From Seiridium cupressi (taxonomy: Eukaryota > Ascomycota > Sordariomycetes > Amphisphaeriales > Sporocadaceae): DNA of 64,000 nt. A program made the position numbers and the translations under genes. Below the pieces are notes generated by a model, which was given only the letters and a program-made list of their open reading frames with translations, was not told the DNA's origin and ran no database searches. Shown in pieces: positions 1-11,968 of this stretch; the first letter of the stretch is position 1, and each line of letters begins with the position of its first letter. Location: the NCBI GenBank assembly GCA_036674765.1, contig JARVKI010000025.1, forward strand, positions 1 to 64,000, given 5' to 3'.

Positions 1-98
1 CCCCCCCCCCCCGGCCCCCCACCGGGGTTACTGCACCTTCCCACCCAACAAAAAAAAATACAGCCTCAATAAAAACCCCCCCCCCCCCCCCCCCCCCC
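1..98. repeat. Poly-C and poly-A low-complexity tracts
   Basis: The window opens with a C-rich run at 1-20, an A run near 49-58 and a run of about 19 C at 80-98. These are simple homopolymers ahead of the first P450 gene. They could be real low-complexity DNA or places where an assembly is unreliable in length. No gene signal is seen in them. Confidence 0.8.
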
Positions 99-224
99 TT
101 GCATGGCTGGGACAAATACAAGAGTCTCTCCCACTCCTCCGACTCGTGGTGGTTCAGTCGTGTATTCAAGCCCAGCATCAACCTTGAGCAACAGGACGCG
201 GTATTCGCAGCCGATCTCGTAGCC

Positions 225-2079
225 ATGGCCGTAGTAGACATCCTCACCGGCGGCCTTGACGGCTTCACGCTGTCTATCATCATAGGCAGTTCGCTCATTG
301 TTCTATTCTGGCGCATTTTCACCCTGCGCCTGGATTCTCGAGAGCCGCCCGTCTTGAAGGCCGGCATCCCAGTGATCGGTCACATCCTGGGAATGCTGCG
401 CGAGTCTCACGGCTACTGGCCCAAATTATAGTAATGGCTCCTCACCGTGCATATCCCATAAGGAGCCTAACACTAACACTTCATCCCTAGCGAATCGCAG
501 CCCATGCCGGCCTGCACCCTGCCCATGCTCAATGGCAAGATGTACATCATCAACGACCCTGCACTCATCAGCGCGACCTTCCGCGCGCGCAGCCTGAGCT
601 TCGATCCCTACCTGCTGAAGACGATCGAGTCGCTGATTCCCATCTCGGCCAAGACGGCGGAACTATTCAAGAGGGACGACTTCTTTCACCCCTGGACCAA
701 GATCGTCTACTCCAAGATGACGGGGACCGATCTGTTCAGGATGAACGTCGTGGTCTTGACCGACATCTTTGACCAGATCAACCTGTTGCCCCTGAACATG
801 GAGGTGGAGGATACCTATATATGGTTCAGGAATACGCTGACCATCTCGACAATAGTCTCTCTGTTGGGGAAGGCGAATCCGTGGAAGAAGGATCGAAGTC
901 TGATAGCTAAGTTCTGGTATGGAAGCATTTTACTCGTTGCATGACAACTCACACAAAATCCTTTCTAATTGTTTTGTCAGGGAATGGGAGAGCTGTATTC
1001 ATCATTTCGTACTCGGTCCAGCTCCATGGTTGACAAGTCCGTCCGCCTACAAAGCACGAGCAGGAATGCACAACGCTTTGACTGAATGTAGTATGTCTTG
1101 GACAATCACGATTTGCGAGCCGAATGGAATTAGTTGCTGATATTCTAACAGAGCAAATCTCTTCGACGGACCAACTCAGTACATTTAGGGAATCACTGCT
1201 AACACAACCCCAGACTTTTCGTCCTCTGCACCCACAGCCTCAGATGTAAGCGGGCTGATCAAAGCGACTACCGCCATGCAAGAGGAACACCACTGGACAG
1301 CAGCCGACAAAGGCGCCATGATGATCGCCATCCTCCAGGGCGCCGTGTCCAACACCGTCCCCACGGCGTACTGGTACTTCATGCACATCCTCACATCGCC
1401 CTGTCTCGTCGCCAAACTGCGCAAGGAACTCGAGCCCCTCGTGGTCCGGGGCGCAACCCTGCCCAACGGAAAACGCGAGATGCTGGTCGACATCCGGGGG
1501 CTCGAGGAAAAGGCGCCGCTCCTGGTGGCGGCGTTCCGCGAGAACCAGCGCGTCATCGGCGTGGGCACCATCAGCCGCTGGGTCGTGTCCGACACGCTGC
1601 TGACCTCGACGACGGACCTGAGCCAGACCTACCTCCTGAAGAAGGACACCCCGCTCCAGATCTCCAGCATGCTCAACCACACGGCCGCCGCGCACTGGGG
1701 CGCCGACGTTACCGAGTTCAAGGCCGATAGATTCCTGCGCACCGACGCCCGGACCGGTGAGGACAGGGAGTTCGAGGGCGATGCGCCGGTACAGCGTGGT
1801 GCCTTCACGCCGTTTGGGGGTGGGAAACATTTGTGTCCGGGACGGAATTTTGCCAGTGCTGAGAACTGGGGTACCATGATTGCATTTGTGCTTGGATTCG
1901 ATATAACGACGCCTGAGGGTGGGCCCTTGGAGCTCCCGGAACGGACAATGCCATTGCCTACGCACGGAATCGGTAGACCAGTTGAAGGAGCAGATTTACG
2001 GACGAGTATTAGGAGGAGAAAAGGCTGGGAGAATGTTGTCTGGAAAGTCGCAGATGTGCCCGCTAATAAAGGGACATGA
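225..2079 (+). CDS. Cytochrome P450, CYP7/CYP8-like, four exons
   Basis: A membrane-anchored haem monooxygenase, inferred to oxidise a lipid-like or polyketide substrate at the ER. Exons that keep phase are 225-430, 491-916, 981-1090 and 1214-2079, giving 535 residues. Seen: one hydrophobic anchor at about residues 12-32, a K-helix ExxR (E357-N-Q-R360) and a haem loop FGGGKHLCPGR with the thiolate Cys at 455. The overall pattern, including the segment before the I-helix and the TAYWY motif, resembles fungal CYP7B/CYP8-type enzymes. The third intron (1091-1213, 123 bases) is long and holds an in-frame TAG at 1186; it ends in CCCCAG with a good CTAAC branch site. Read without that intron the gene looks broken. 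It converges on the type III polyketide synthase, with about 215 bases between the two stops, which suggests a shared pathway. The exact substrate is unknown. Confidence 0.85.
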
Positions 2080-2294
2080 TGCAATAGTGCGTGTATTTGC
2101 TCCTGGGGATATATAGGCAAGAATTGAGAAGTACAAATAATGAGAAAGTGCGCAATTGTGACTGTATTTCTGTTGGTATGCGTCTAGTTTTATATGGTGA
2201 TCATCCCTTGATCCGCGCCGAGCGCCATGCTAAAAGTGGTTGTTCACATAGAACCCGGCAGTGAAACATCTTCGATACTATACCTCTCATCTTC

Positions 2295-3728
2295 TCAGTC
2301 CAGCTCAACACGATCCAGAGCTTCGCTAATGAAGGCCTCATCTCGGCCAGTGTCTCTGGAAATCTCGTTCATCTCAGGCTCTGGTGTATCAGGAGCCGAC
2401 TCCTTCGGATCCTCGCTGGCCCAATCCGGCCCGTCATCGACATCACTCCTACTGCCTTCGCTATCGGTTTCCGGTGGAGTTTGAAGGCCATCCACACCAC
2501 GTGCTCCAAGATTCCTCTTGAGCATACACATTTCGACCGTAATTCCTGGCCCAAATGCGCAACCAACCACAAAATCTTTGACATGCCCTCCAGGTGCCAA
2601 CTCGTCCATTTCCTTCGACCGCAAAGTATCCATTACGGAGAAGATTGTAGCTGAACTCGAATTGCCGTGATTGATATAGGTCGTATAACTGGCGCGCATG
2701 TGCTCAGGGCTGATAGACATGGCTCTTTCGGCACCTGTTAAGATCGTCGCGCCTCCTGGATGCATGGCCCAATCGAAGTCTGCAGCGTTTCTGTATTTGG
2801 GCCCCATGTCGGGCACATCTCGCATGAGCTCGGCGAACGTTGGGTTAAGCACTTTTGCTGTCAATGACGGCACCCTTGGCGACAGAACAACTTTCCAGCC
2901 AAGTGGATCTACATCAAAGCCCAAATCATCTTCCGTATCCGGTATCACCTTGTGCTCCCACCCAAGTAACTCATAAACAGGTTCAGAAGTCTTTTCGCCG
3001 ATGCCGTTACTGAGAACCACTGCACTGCCGCAATCAGAAAACAAGCAGACACCGATTCGCGTCTCCTGCGTATCGTTGATGCTGTTCAATTCACTTCTGA
3101 CCATGGTAGTGCTGACTTCGAGGGCAACACAAAGTATTATCGCGGGTTTCCGCCTTGCAGCATGTCCCAGCGCAAGGTTCGCTGCTGTCCGCAAAGCCGC
3201 CAGACCACCGGAGCATCCTACGCCGTGCAGTAGAACTCTCTCCACCTGGTGTGTAATGCCCAATCCTTTCAGCACAAAATGGTCAAAACCAGGGTTTGCG
3301 CTATCCGTGCATGTTGTCGAGACAATGTGTGTGATATCTGAAAGTGCTATGCCAGCCTCCGCGATCGACTTCCTTGCGGCCTCAACTGCCAGTGGCACGC
3401 CGTCCGACATAAAGGTGCGATGAAGCTCGGATATCGAGGGTGCCTCTTTGGCGTTGACGAGGGGGTGGTCTGATGTACCGATAGAGGCGCGCGTGTCGAT
3501 TCCAGTAAAGCGATTGATTGACAAAACTTTCTTCATTCTACATATGGTCATTTGTGAGTATACAGCTCGGCTCGTAGGGAAGCTGGATATGACTTACGCC
3601 TGGCTTTCAGGGTAGAATCTCTCTGCCAGATGTTGCACCTGGTCCGGCTCGAGCGCATAGGGAGGATACTGTGATGCCACGCCAATTATGGAGAGACCCA
3701 GCTCTCCGAATTCGCTCGTTGTCTCCAT
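2295..3728 (-). CDS. Type III polyketide synthase (chalcone synthase-like)
   Basis: A homodimeric condensing enzyme that extends an acyl-CoA starter with malonyl-CoA to give pyrones, resorcinols or related aromatics. Exons are 3728-3598 and 3537-2295, joined by a 60-base GTAAGT...TAG intron, giving 457 residues. The triad of the family is all present: Cys152 in GVGCSGG, His303 in WAMHPGG and Asn336 in NHGNSSS. The C-terminal family motif is GCAFGPGITVE. After it comes an acidic, Pro/Ser-rich tail of about 55 residues that is probably disordered. A TATAAG element lies about 90 bases upstream. Product class (alkylpyrone, alkylresorcinol or pyrone acid) cannot be read from the sequence. The neighbouring convergent P450 is the obvious candidate tailoring enzyme. 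Confidence 0.93.
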
Positions 3729-3816
3729 GGTGTAAGGTGACTTTTCCGTATATGTTGCTGGTGATGGGCTTTGCTTAGACTCGGAAACGGCGGGAACGCG
3801 ACCACTGGATCGAGCG

Positions 3817-3825
3817 TCTTATAAG
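3817..3825 (-). promoter_or_regulatory. TATA-like element upstream of type III PKS
   Basis: On the minus strand CCTTATAAGA lies about 90 bases before the PKS ATG at 3728, a usual distance for a fungal TATA box. It is supported only by motif and position. Confidence 0.4.
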
Positions 3826-5525
3826 GATTAGGATGTCTTCCTGAGTCTGGGACCGTATTGACAGTCTCAGCAGGCAAATCACTTCCTCGATTGGATCAAC
3901 GAATAATAACGTAGTCGTTGCTCAACACGCTACCGTGGGGTGGCTATGGGTATGGGTAGGTAGTGACGAGATGACTAAGGTGTGGGCTATTGATGCACTG
4001 CACTGTCTCGGAACGGCTATTGAACGAACGAGAGCGACTTGGGATGACAAAATAGGACAACGAAGCAGAAGAATAGAGTTTGTAACTCGAGAAATCCCAA
4101 CAATTGGTGTGGGACATGTGTACTTACTACCCTGGGTCGGCTTGAGCCGCCACCAGCATGCATACAAACATACCGAGGTGCGCCACGCAGCACACACGCA
4201 CGCACGAGCGCATTCGCAACGTGTGCCGTCATTCCGACGTTTGTGCTCTGCCGCGCTGGTAGACGACTTGTGGCCATGCTGTATCGGTGCGTCAGCACAG
4301 AGCATCTGCCCAGATCAGGGCTAGGACGGCCATGCCGCAAGCTGGATATGCAGAGGTTGGGATGAAGTTGAGTCGCGTTTGAAACGGTTGTGTGTGATCG
4401 ACCCGATAACCCAGATGGAGCTTGGGATAAGGCCCACCAATCCAGTGAAGCGCTCGGGAGCTTGGGGCAGTAGGGCCTGAGCCAAGGGACCGGCGCCCCT
4501 GTCGAAACCCACTGTAAAGCACTCTATTTCCAAGTTGTGACCCCTCCATCACATACATGTACGTTTACAAGGCCGTCAATCTATGAGGTCAGTCGTGATG
4601 ACTATTGGTATAACCACCTCGAATGCTTGAAGCTCAACTCGATATTCTCCTCGTATTTCTTGGTTGTCATACACCGCCAGATTTCCTGGTTCTGGGCAAT
4701 GCTCAGGCCCTGCATCAGTCCGGACCAAACCAACCAATGTAGTGCATCCATCCTCGCAGACGCTATCCCGTGGCCAAGCTGAGGTTGGATGATGAATCAC
4801 CACCAATTCATTGACCGGACCTGGTACGACGGACGGTATCAAGGCTGTAAGCATTGCGTGTGGATGACAGGAGACAAATGTGACACTGAAACTCTATGCC
4901 AATCGGCCGGTTACCTACACCCATGGAGACCGCGGGACCTGCATCTGCGCTACGTACCTACTGGGTAATAACTGGGGTTTCCGAAAATCGACAATGAGAC
5001 TGAGGCTAGCTTTGGCCACACCTCAGCTGGAACGTCCAGCTTCACAGGCCTCGAAACACCGTCTCATGGAAGGAGACTTGAGCGACATATACTTGATTGC
5101 ACTAATATTATTCGTATTCGTACGTATGATGCATTACTATACAGAGTAACTGCGGCCCGTTGCAATGTAACGATCACGACATGATTGCGGCCTTGCTCGA
5201 CGAACGATCTCAAGCGCTCACCACCGCACATCACGCTATCTTGAGAAGCCTGGACTCAAATACCGATTCAAGTTTGGATTCATTGACTATTGACACTTTG
5301 ACCACAGCACACATTCGATGTGAAGTTTGCATCTTACAGTAGTTGGCATTTTCGTTCTATCAAAAAGACATCGAGCAGCGATGTGAATCAGAGACAGCAG
5401 ATCATCAGCGCCATCAATGCTGGGAACAATGGACGTGGGCAGCAGTGGTAATTGTGCAATTGCTGAAAAAGCGAAATCCATTGCTTCGAGACTCAGTGGC
5501 TCAAAGCTCGACGTTCCCCCATCGC
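3826..5525. other. Intergenic stretch without a supported gene
   Basis: About 1.7 kb between the PKS promoter and the 3' end of the LPMO gene. Open frames here are short, overlap on both strands and lack any recognisable motif or convincing intron structure. I see no tRNA or repeat. Confidence 0.6.
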
Positions 5526-6334
5526 TCAGCATTGGATGACCGCAACATTGCCAGGTGCCTGGTAAGCCTTTCCGTCGTTGTCTGGCTGACCCGTAGATCC
5601 GTAGATGTTGATCAGAATGCTCGGGTCATTCTGCTGGTAGACTTCCGGGAACGAGACCTTGGTGCTTGGGCTGAAGGTGCCACTGCCGCTTCCTCCGACT
5701 CGGATCTGTGCACAGCCGGTGTAGAACTGCGCGCCCATGGAGCTCTTGGCCGAGTGGAGAGCCAGGACCTCAACCCTCAGAAGGTAGTCGCCAGGTGCGA
5801 TACAGGACGGCAGCCCGAAGTACACCCAACCGTCCTGGGAGATCAAGTTGTCGACACCCCACGTCTTGGACCCGGTGTTGAAGGTATCCTCCCAGATCTT
5901 GAACCACTGCTGGCCCGTCTTGGACGCCGTGGCAGCGTTGTCCACCTTGGCGAGCCACGCGGTAACAGGGCCCTTGTGGGATTTGGCAATCGGGTTGTCA
6001 GGGTCGCCCGAGAATTGAGGGCCGCCAATTACATGCTGGAACCAGGCTCCGATCTTGTCCCCGGGGTTGGCGCTGATCACGGACGAGGAGGTGCTGCCGT
6101 CTTGCTGGCAAATGATATTGGTCGACGTTACATCGTAGACGGGGTTGTTGTTCGTGGGAGCGCGTAGGCCAACCAGAGAACCCTGATCAGCTCCATTGAC
6201 GGAAACTTTCTGTTCAGATGAAATCAGTCAGTCGCGATGGCAAGTACTATCCTACGTGGCCGGCTTACCTGGAAGATGGTGTGTGCCTCGGCAGTAAGGC
6301 TGAAAGCCAGGGCTGATACTGAGGAGAACTTCAT
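5526..6334 (-). CDS. AA9 lytic polysaccharide monooxygenase, secreted, no CBM
   Basis: A secreted copper enzyme that oxidatively cleaves cellulose or related glucans. Exons are 6334-6269 and 6209-5526, with a 59-base intron after codon 22; the protein has 249 residues. A short signal peptide ends at AEA, placing His18 as the mature N-terminal His of the copper brace. The second brace His is His81 (in WFQHVIGG). The secondary-sphere His174 and the axial Tyr185 in the QFY motif are also present. Cysteines typical of the family are visible (in PSC, TGC and the final C). The protein stops right after the catalytic domain, so there is no linker or CBM1. All the residues needed for activity are present. 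Confidence 0.95.
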
Positions 6335-6406
6335 CTTGATCGCTGATGTGTTGAAGGTCGCTTGATCCTAGGCAACAACAGAGGCAGTGGCACGCAGTGG
6401 CTCTGG

Positions 6407-6416
6407 TCATATATAG
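6407..6416 (-). promoter_or_regulatory. TATA box of the LPMO gene
   Basis: The minus strand reads ACTATATATGACC about 75-80 bases before the LPMO start codon. Motif and spacing fit a TATA box. No experimental support is available from the sequence. Confidence 0.5.
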
Positions 6417-7533
6417 TCAAGATCGCCTAATGCTAGACGATCACGTCGTGACTTGCATGACCCCATGCGTGCTATTCAGCATCTACAATATAATTTCTAC
6501 ATCAACATTTCTTGGTTCTCCCAAAGCCGCTCAAATCTACAACACCTGACTGGACGACCATTGGGCAGTGCTGAACATTCGGTGGTTCTGCGGGCCAGCA
6601 GATTAGCCTATAGAGTGGCGTTCGTTTGCCAGATATTGGTTGGTGTTCACGCATTCTTCCATTCCGCCGCTGATTGGTCTTTGCCTCCTGGCCAGTCCCT
6701 ATTCGGGGCCGTCAACCATGGCCAAGCTAGAGGCATTTACCGAGTGGTTGATTGCAGTGCGGCATGATTAATCTATGTGGTGCCGGAATCCGGGGTGCAG
6801 CGGGATTAAGTTGATCGTGTTCCGACGCCAAGGCCATATTGGCACATCACGCGCCACGATCTCGCTATCAGTATGTTGCATCTCGCCCGGTTCCGAGATA
6901 TGCTTTAGAGATAAATGATTCAGACAATTAGATATTGCATCGAAAGCTTAGTTTATAGCGTAACTCGAGAACAAGCCTCCGAAATTAGCCCTGCATTGAT
7001 TCGATGGCCTATATTGCATCCCTGTTGTTCATTTTCGGTTCAGTTGATACACCATGGTTTCGTCTTGCTCTTGATGTAGTTGCACTTTGTCTCTTCGGTC
7101 TTTCGATGCCCGTTACCTCGATTTTTTGTGACCCCCTCGCAGGTGGATTCGTTGGCACTTTGGCAGCTCTACTTCGGGGCTCGTGCTGTGGTGATATGCC
7201 CGACATCCCATTCGAAATGAGTACGTTCTAGGGAGAACCAACAGCCTCACACACATTCGTATTCGAAGGGATCCAAATGTGCTATACGCATCCCCTCGGA
7301 TCTCAGGGGTGGTTTATACCAAGATCGAAAAACGCATTAACTCGCCATCTCATCCAGATTCACGACATGCAGTCGGCAGAACTCCTCATCTATGTGTGAA
7401 CTGGACTTTCTTTTTGGCTAATGTCAGATGTTCTAGATCATACTCCAAAGGTGTTGTGGATGCATCATTGCTCTAATCGCCTGAACGCCACTCTACCCAG
7501 CCATACTCCAAACCCCTTTCCTGTCTCGGATGT
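6417..7533. other. Intergenic, no supported gene
   Basis: About 1.1 kb between the LPMO promoter and the 3' end of the Yip1 gene. Frames at 6453-6767 and 7004-7231 are open but show no family motif, no splice support and unremarkable composition, so they are left out as genes. Confidence 0.55.
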
Positions 7534-8532
7534 TTATGACACGCCAGCAGCCTTTCCCAGACTGCCCGAGCCCCTGCTGCTGAAAATGCTCATAATTCCA
7601 AAGCCAACATAGAACAAAGCCAGGGGGTAGGCGACTAATCCCCGCATCCCTCGCATGCGACCAACTGCACAAAACATGCCACTCGCACTCGTGGTACACC
7701 AGACAATAGCGGCACTGGTCAGGATGTATCCAACAGTAGTGTCCATGGGGATGACGACACCGACCAAGCTTGCTAGGACCAAAGGAAGGAGGCAGTATCC
7801 CAACACACTGGCGCTTCTCGGGAAGGTCAGAGTGCTGCTCAGATTTCCCTTGCCATCCGGTCCATGTGCTGATGCGTCTCCCGGATAACCGCCACCAGAG
7901 TATTGAGGGGCCGCGTGTGTTGGTGTCGGAGATGAGGGCCCGTCGGGGGTCATGAGTGACAAGATTGTGTGCAGTGCGATGGAGCCCATGAGGGCAAGGC
8001 CATAAATGTATCCAAAGTGAACCTTGCCGCTAAAGAGTAGGAAGAATCCGAACAGGACGAAGAACAAGATAGGGCCACCTAGGTCGGAGTCGTCCATCAG
8101 GTGCTGGTCGATACGCGCGAACGGGTTGAGAACGGCAACTGTCTGTGAGGATCATCCCGTCAGCTTGCACGTCGAGTTACGAGCCATAGTTTAGGCAGAA
8201 ATGCCACTCACCTTTCGTTGAATATGGTCAAAGTTGATGCCGAGTTCTTCCAATAGCGGGGGTTCGTTCTCATAACCCTCCGTCGAGAAGGCAGCGAGCC
8301 AGCCTGTCCTTAGTCCACCTTGTTCACCCATCCGTCCACTGACTCCAGGGGGAGCTTGACCGCCGAAGCCACCATAGCTCGTGCTCCCTGCACCGTACCC
8401 ATATCCTGCCTGTGATGGTGTGCTGTGGCTCTGTATGCCTGGTGAATATGAGGACGGATAGAACTGGAGGTTTTGAGCGGCTGCACCGCCGCCGTATTGG
8501 TTCTGCGGAGGCGCGCCGTAATATTGTGACAT
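7534..8532 (-). CDS. YIP1: Yip1 family protein (Rab GTPase-interacting, Golgi)
   Basis: An integral membrane protein of ER-to-Golgi vesicle transport that binds Ypt/Rab GTPases. Exons are 8532-8212 and 8142-7534, with a 69-base intron; 309 residues. The N-terminus is a cytosolic Gln/Gly/Tyr-rich region. It is followed by the conserved family block ELGINFDHIQRKT...LNPF around residues 98-113 and the DDSDLGGP motif, then about five hydrophobic segments. The start at 8532 (MSQYYG) is preferred over 8583 because the Tyr/Gly-rich start is typical and the extra 17 residues are not. An insertion of about 35 low-complexity residues sits between the second and third membrane segments. Confidence 0.88.
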
Positions 8533-9660
8533 CTTGGTGTACCGAGCTTCTGGGGTATGATGTAGCGGGGCCAAGTTCGACAAGTTGTGCTAGCAAGTGC
8601 TGAACCCGGTAGATTTGGTTCGTGGGCGAGTGACCAGAGTTATACAAGGGCTGTGTTGGTTGGAAATAACGATGTTGAAGGCGCAATGGCGGCGTGTTGC
8701 AAGATCAGATCTGTCCCTTCCAATAGCTCAAAAATAGCAAAGTCGGTCCATGTGTCGCAGTTTGGGCTAGGTAACGTTTTTGGCGGCCCCACCCGATAAT
8801 TGCATCTTGTACGGGGTTTATGTATTACTCGAAGCCCTCTCCGCGCTCGAATACGGCCAGCCTCCTCAGCTCCAAATTATGCTCTGCCAACCGCTAATAA
8901 AACTATATCCTGGAGGTGCAAATTAGCAGATATCAGGTGACCTCAGTTATCAAATATTATCAAATCTCGTTATAGTGTAGACAAATGGTTCGACGGCCAC
9001 AAAACCACCCTTGACGTGTTTGCCATCAACTGCACGTCCTACTGGAAGAATTTGGCGGTCGATTCGGCCTTAGCCACTTTGACCGATATGTGCCTGGTAG
9101 AATTGCAACGCCTTCTGCAGGCCTAACTTCCAAAGCGGCAAAAATCTCCGATTAGAGCACGCGCAGTCTCCAAACATCCGATCCTACTCATGTCGCCATA
9201 CGTACAACAATGACGATGCGACTGTTTCAGCTGGCATTTGGTGGCGATTGACCCTGACAAGTGACCTTTTACAAGATATCCAACCTTTAGCTATGTCTTC
9301 TTAGACATGGGAGACTGGGGCTGATGACGAAATCATCTTTGAGGATCTTATAAGAAAGGGGGAGAAGGAGAAATCTAGTTACAAGCGCGATGGCTTGGCG
9401 TACCTCCGACCAGACACGTGCTGCATTGACAAGTCAGATTTGGCTGAACTCACAGAGTCGATCAACTCTGCCGTCCGCTAGTCCCACGATATTCAGAAAT
9501 TCCACGTATACTTGACAAGCTTTTCATACGGAAACTCATGAGCTACGCATCCAAGCGAAGTACAACTCGAACAGAAGATGTGGCTTGCTGCCTCTGGATT
9601 TCATCAATGTTAACATGCCTTAATTGTATGGAGATACGATGATGCTTTCGCTTACTTCAG
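8533..9660. other. Intergenic, no supported gene
   Basis: About 1.1 kb upstream of Yip1. It is AT-richer than the flanking genes, with short frames only. I find no domain, tRNA or repeat. Confidence 0.5.
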
Positions 9661-10135
9661 CACTAGATGATGGACCAAAGCCGAGGCGATGTTCTATTTT
9701 CATGGTGTGTAGACATGCTATCTGGAGAACAATATCCATTCTGTGGGTTATTTACCCTGCATGCGAGCGAGTTCGCAGTATGTAGCGACATCAAACATTT
9801 TGATGTTTTTACTGTGGGAACAACCACGACTTTTGGCAATGGACTAAGCTGCGCCGTTATAATCAAAAGTGGCTGGACCCTTGCAGACCTCAGGTGCTTC
9901 TGAGAAAGTCTCTATGTATGCTCTAGGGTAGTGAAAATCCAATTCATTGGAAACGAGGGGCTTTTTGTTACATTTCTAGAAAATCCTTATCAATTTGTGA
10001 AAGCCCAACAATCCGTGCTCACAAGAAGAGCGGAAGAAAACATCAAAGTGATGGAGATATCCAAAGTTACTATCCATGCTTTTCATTCAACATGGTTGGC
10101 TTAGCCATGAGTTGTTCCGTCCTCAGTACCCAGTC

Positions 10136-11304
10136 CTACATTTCGCCATCCCCAGGTATTGCCGTCAGGACTGGGCAAATACGTTGGTGCCTTGGGAGAT
10201 TACCCCGCTTGGAGATGGCAATACCGCAAGCTTCGCACCAACATGTGGGGTCGGGAATATTGTGCAGAATCGCCCATGGTTTATGGGCTGAATGATAGTG
10301 AAGATTGAGATCTTTGGTATAAGGAAACCGTAAACGACATGTTGAGTTCGCTAGACAAACCATTGGTCTATCATGGAGCTTCTGATGCTTACTAAAGGGC
10401 TTTGAATCAGCTCGAGCCACGCGTGTAAAGTTCAAGGGAGAAAGACACATAAGAATAGATGTAAGCTATGGTTCCTCGTACAAGCCAATTTCGAACGCAT
10501 ACCAAACACCTATTCAGTATCCGATGCTCTTATGAAACCATACGAGTTCCATTTGGGCTCGAAACATGATTCCAAATTGTCGACAACGAGGAATGATTTG
10601 GTATAAAATGGAGGATATGCAACGGCTGGTACTTACTTGTGAACCACCCCAACCTTGTGCCACTTCCCACAGCACCACACATGTTCTGGCTTCTGTTGCC
10701 CTTTTTATGTTAGCAGCATACATTCCATAGGCATACTCATATGTAACTACCTTCATCGTTGCTATTAGACCATGGTATTGTTGTTTCTTCCTCATAGTTA
10801 GGTATTCCATCATTTTCCCCATCAATTTCGTAGTTGTCAGCGCCCACTCCCGCATCGAGATAAGCCAACCCACTGGCGTGGGATTCGAAGCCCATATCAT
10901 ATGACGAAGCCCCCGCCTAATCGCTTGGGCTGGGAATGGCAGTGAGTCCATGATGTGCATCATCTCCGAAAGTTGGCGGCCCCTGGAATCCGGTCGTGAA
11001 GAAATCGAACTCATCCAATTGTAGAGGCAACGCCGTGTTTGCAATTTGAGATTCCCATGAGTGTGCGAAATGCCCGGATCCTTCTGCAGGGAGGGATGGA
11101 GGACCAATGGGTAGCGTTTCCGCGTTGGGTGTGTTCCCAACATCATCACTAAACGTAGAAATTATATAGTCATCGAAATTTGTGCTCAACGTAAAATCGC
11201 TGATAATTCCATCCCAGTCTGGATGTTTCGGTCAGTGAACGAAACCTTGCGGATGCCTTTCAACTAGTCATACCAGATGTATCAAGGTCGCAATGGTCTG
11301 ACAT
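10136..11304 (-). pseudogene. C2H2 zinc-finger regulator, interrupted by TAG
   Basis: Probably a fungal C2H2 transcription factor. Exon 1 is 11304-11274 (10 codons plus one base) and exon 2 starts at 11218 with consistent phase. Exon 2 encodes an acidic, Pro/Ser-rich N-terminus ending at a TAG (10917-10919). The same frame then continues for about 55 acidic residues to a good GTAGTT donor at 10750, so the TAG looks like a single point change (for example CAG to TAG). Downstream, 10450-10136 encodes a C2H2-type unit (C-x5-C, Phe, Leu, H-x4-H around residues 30-55) and a second, C-x2-C...H-x3-C unit. The exon joins between 10750 and 10450 could not be resolved. It could still be functional if an unseen intron removes the TAG. 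Confidence 0.5.
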
Positions 11305-11968
11305 TTCCTGAGAAACACAAAAATTGTCCTCGGTAGAGATTAAATTCGTGAACCTTGCCTGGGTGCTTAGATATTCTTCGGTGTGTCACTTCAGCATACT
11401 TATACTTATTAGGGATGCCATGGTGTGAAAGACTTCCTTTAGTCTCAAGGCTCTCTCGCCAATGTCTTGCAACATCCAAGGTTGGGCCGACGCAGCCTCG
11501 TTTGATTTTGCTAGGCCAAAGTCAATATTATGCATGTGATAACATCAATAACTCCTATAGGCCCTATTAACTGCAATATTCTCCAGTAATATCGACACTC
11601 TGTCGTCGTGAGTTCGATTCGTATGCACTCATCGTTTTGATTGGGCTGATGTACATCAGAAAGTCTGCCGCCACGATGCACTCGCGGCCAATAAGAACGA
11701 ACCCCGCGTCGATGGTAGGTCTCTTGCATATCTTTTGGAGGGCCTCTTCTTCCATTGAGTTCCAAAGAACGGATGGAAGAAGTGCCTAGAACTCCTCGTA
11801 AAACTTCAACTGGTTCAACTTTTCGTGATGCAACAGGATGAGGCTTAATATAAAGTCTCAATTTGTTGCCGTCTTACATATTCGACCATCTTACTTCCTT
11901 ATCACTCATCCGAAATTGCATCTGCAGGAAAAAGACTTGATACAATAGTCATTTTACTTAGAAACAAA

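Noticed and set aside
1186..1188. TAG as nonsense mutation in the first P450
   Set aside because: An intron 1091-1213 with a good branch site removes it and keeps phase.
1240..1965. Minus frame of 241 codons antisense to the first P450
   Set aside because: It mirrors the coding exon with the haem motif and shows no domain; it is a shadow in GC-rich coding sequence.
5343..6167. Plus frame of 274 codons over the LPMO gene
   Set aside because: Antisense to a gene with all AA9 copper residues; composition is Asp/Arg-rich as expected for a shadow.
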